A stretch of 31,721 bases of DNA from Glomus cerebriforme (lineage: Eukaryota; Glomeromycota; Glomeromycetes; Glomerales; Glomeraceae), in NCBI GenBank assembly GCA_003550305.1, contig QKYT01000222.1, positions 108,732 through 140,452 of the forward strand, in the 5' to 3' direction. Below, piece after piece: positions 31,693-31,721 of this stretch. Within the stretch, counting starts at the first letter, position 1, and each line of letters begins with the position of its first letter. The position numbers and the translations under genes were made by a program. The notes below the pieces were generated by a model, which did no database searches, was not told where the DNA came from, and saw only the letters and a list, made by a program, of their open reading frames with translations.

Positions 31693-31721
31693 CATCACTA
31701 AATTTTCAAGAGGTCCGATGA
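31693..31721. mobile_element. Left end of another CATCACTAA element, cut by the window edge
   Basis: All 29 bases match the reverse complement of the right end of the element at 17757-18380, beginning CATCACTAAATTTTCAAGAG. The flank (CACTAG) is unrelated to those of the other copy, which places the terminus at C31693. Confidence 0.7.

Overview
The window looks like nuclear DNA of an arbuscular mycorrhizal fungus of the Rhizophagus type. It is roughly three-quarters A+T. Its genes carry short GT-AG introns. The proteins are Sel1-like repeat (SLR) proteins and tyrosine-kinase-like (TKL) kinases, sometimes fused, which are the two families known to be hugely expanded in Glomeromycotina. The organism call rests on gene content and is inference. 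I saw no tRNA, rRNA or CRISPR array.

Layout. (1) 2-1306: 3' part of a long SLR gene whose last repeat is cut by a frameshift. (2) 1369-7799: intergenic DNA with a hexanucleotide repeat, a ~100-bp degenerate tandem repeat, and a hAT-like MITE with 8-bp target duplications and a second hairpin element nested inside. (3) 7800-9184, minus: an apparently intact two-exon zinc-ribbon TKL kinase gene. (4) 9185-12146: intergenic, with small inverted-repeat elements. (5) 12147-16709: locus A, kinase 1, pseudokinase 2 and Sel1 repeats, interrupted by an 832-bp foldback element. (6) 16710-19869: intergenic, with a 187-bp CAGTCG-ended MITE flanked by TA and a CATCACTAA-ended element containing an assembly gap. 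(7) 19870-20618, minus: a two-exon secreted or type I membrane protein. (8) 20619-26490: intergenic, with a decayed Sel1 fragment (locus C), two tandem duplications and a degraded non-LTR retrotransposon remnant. (9) 26674-30403: locus B, a close duplicate of A. (10) The window ends at the first 29 bases of another CATCACTAA element.

A and B share exon structure and 3' flank, so each serves as reference for the other. Both are broken, at different places. A has a 10-bp deletion in kinase 1, a 1-bp deletion and a nonsense codon in the pseudokinase half, and the transposon insertion. B has a 5-bp insertion in kinase 1, a 2-bp deletion in kinase 2 and a 10-bp deletion in the Sel1 part.

The most interesting signal is the heptamer TACTGTA/TACAGTA. 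I count about 21 non-coding copies. At three places in B the alignment to A shows a bare TA (or TA run) in A and TA-CTG/CAG-TA in B. This is the canonical excision scar of a Tc1/mariner element with CAG termini (the Sleeping Beauty type), and a TA-flanked element with CAGTCG ends lies in the window. The proposal is that this genome is peppered with cut-and-paste excision scars, one of which disabled a kinase exon.
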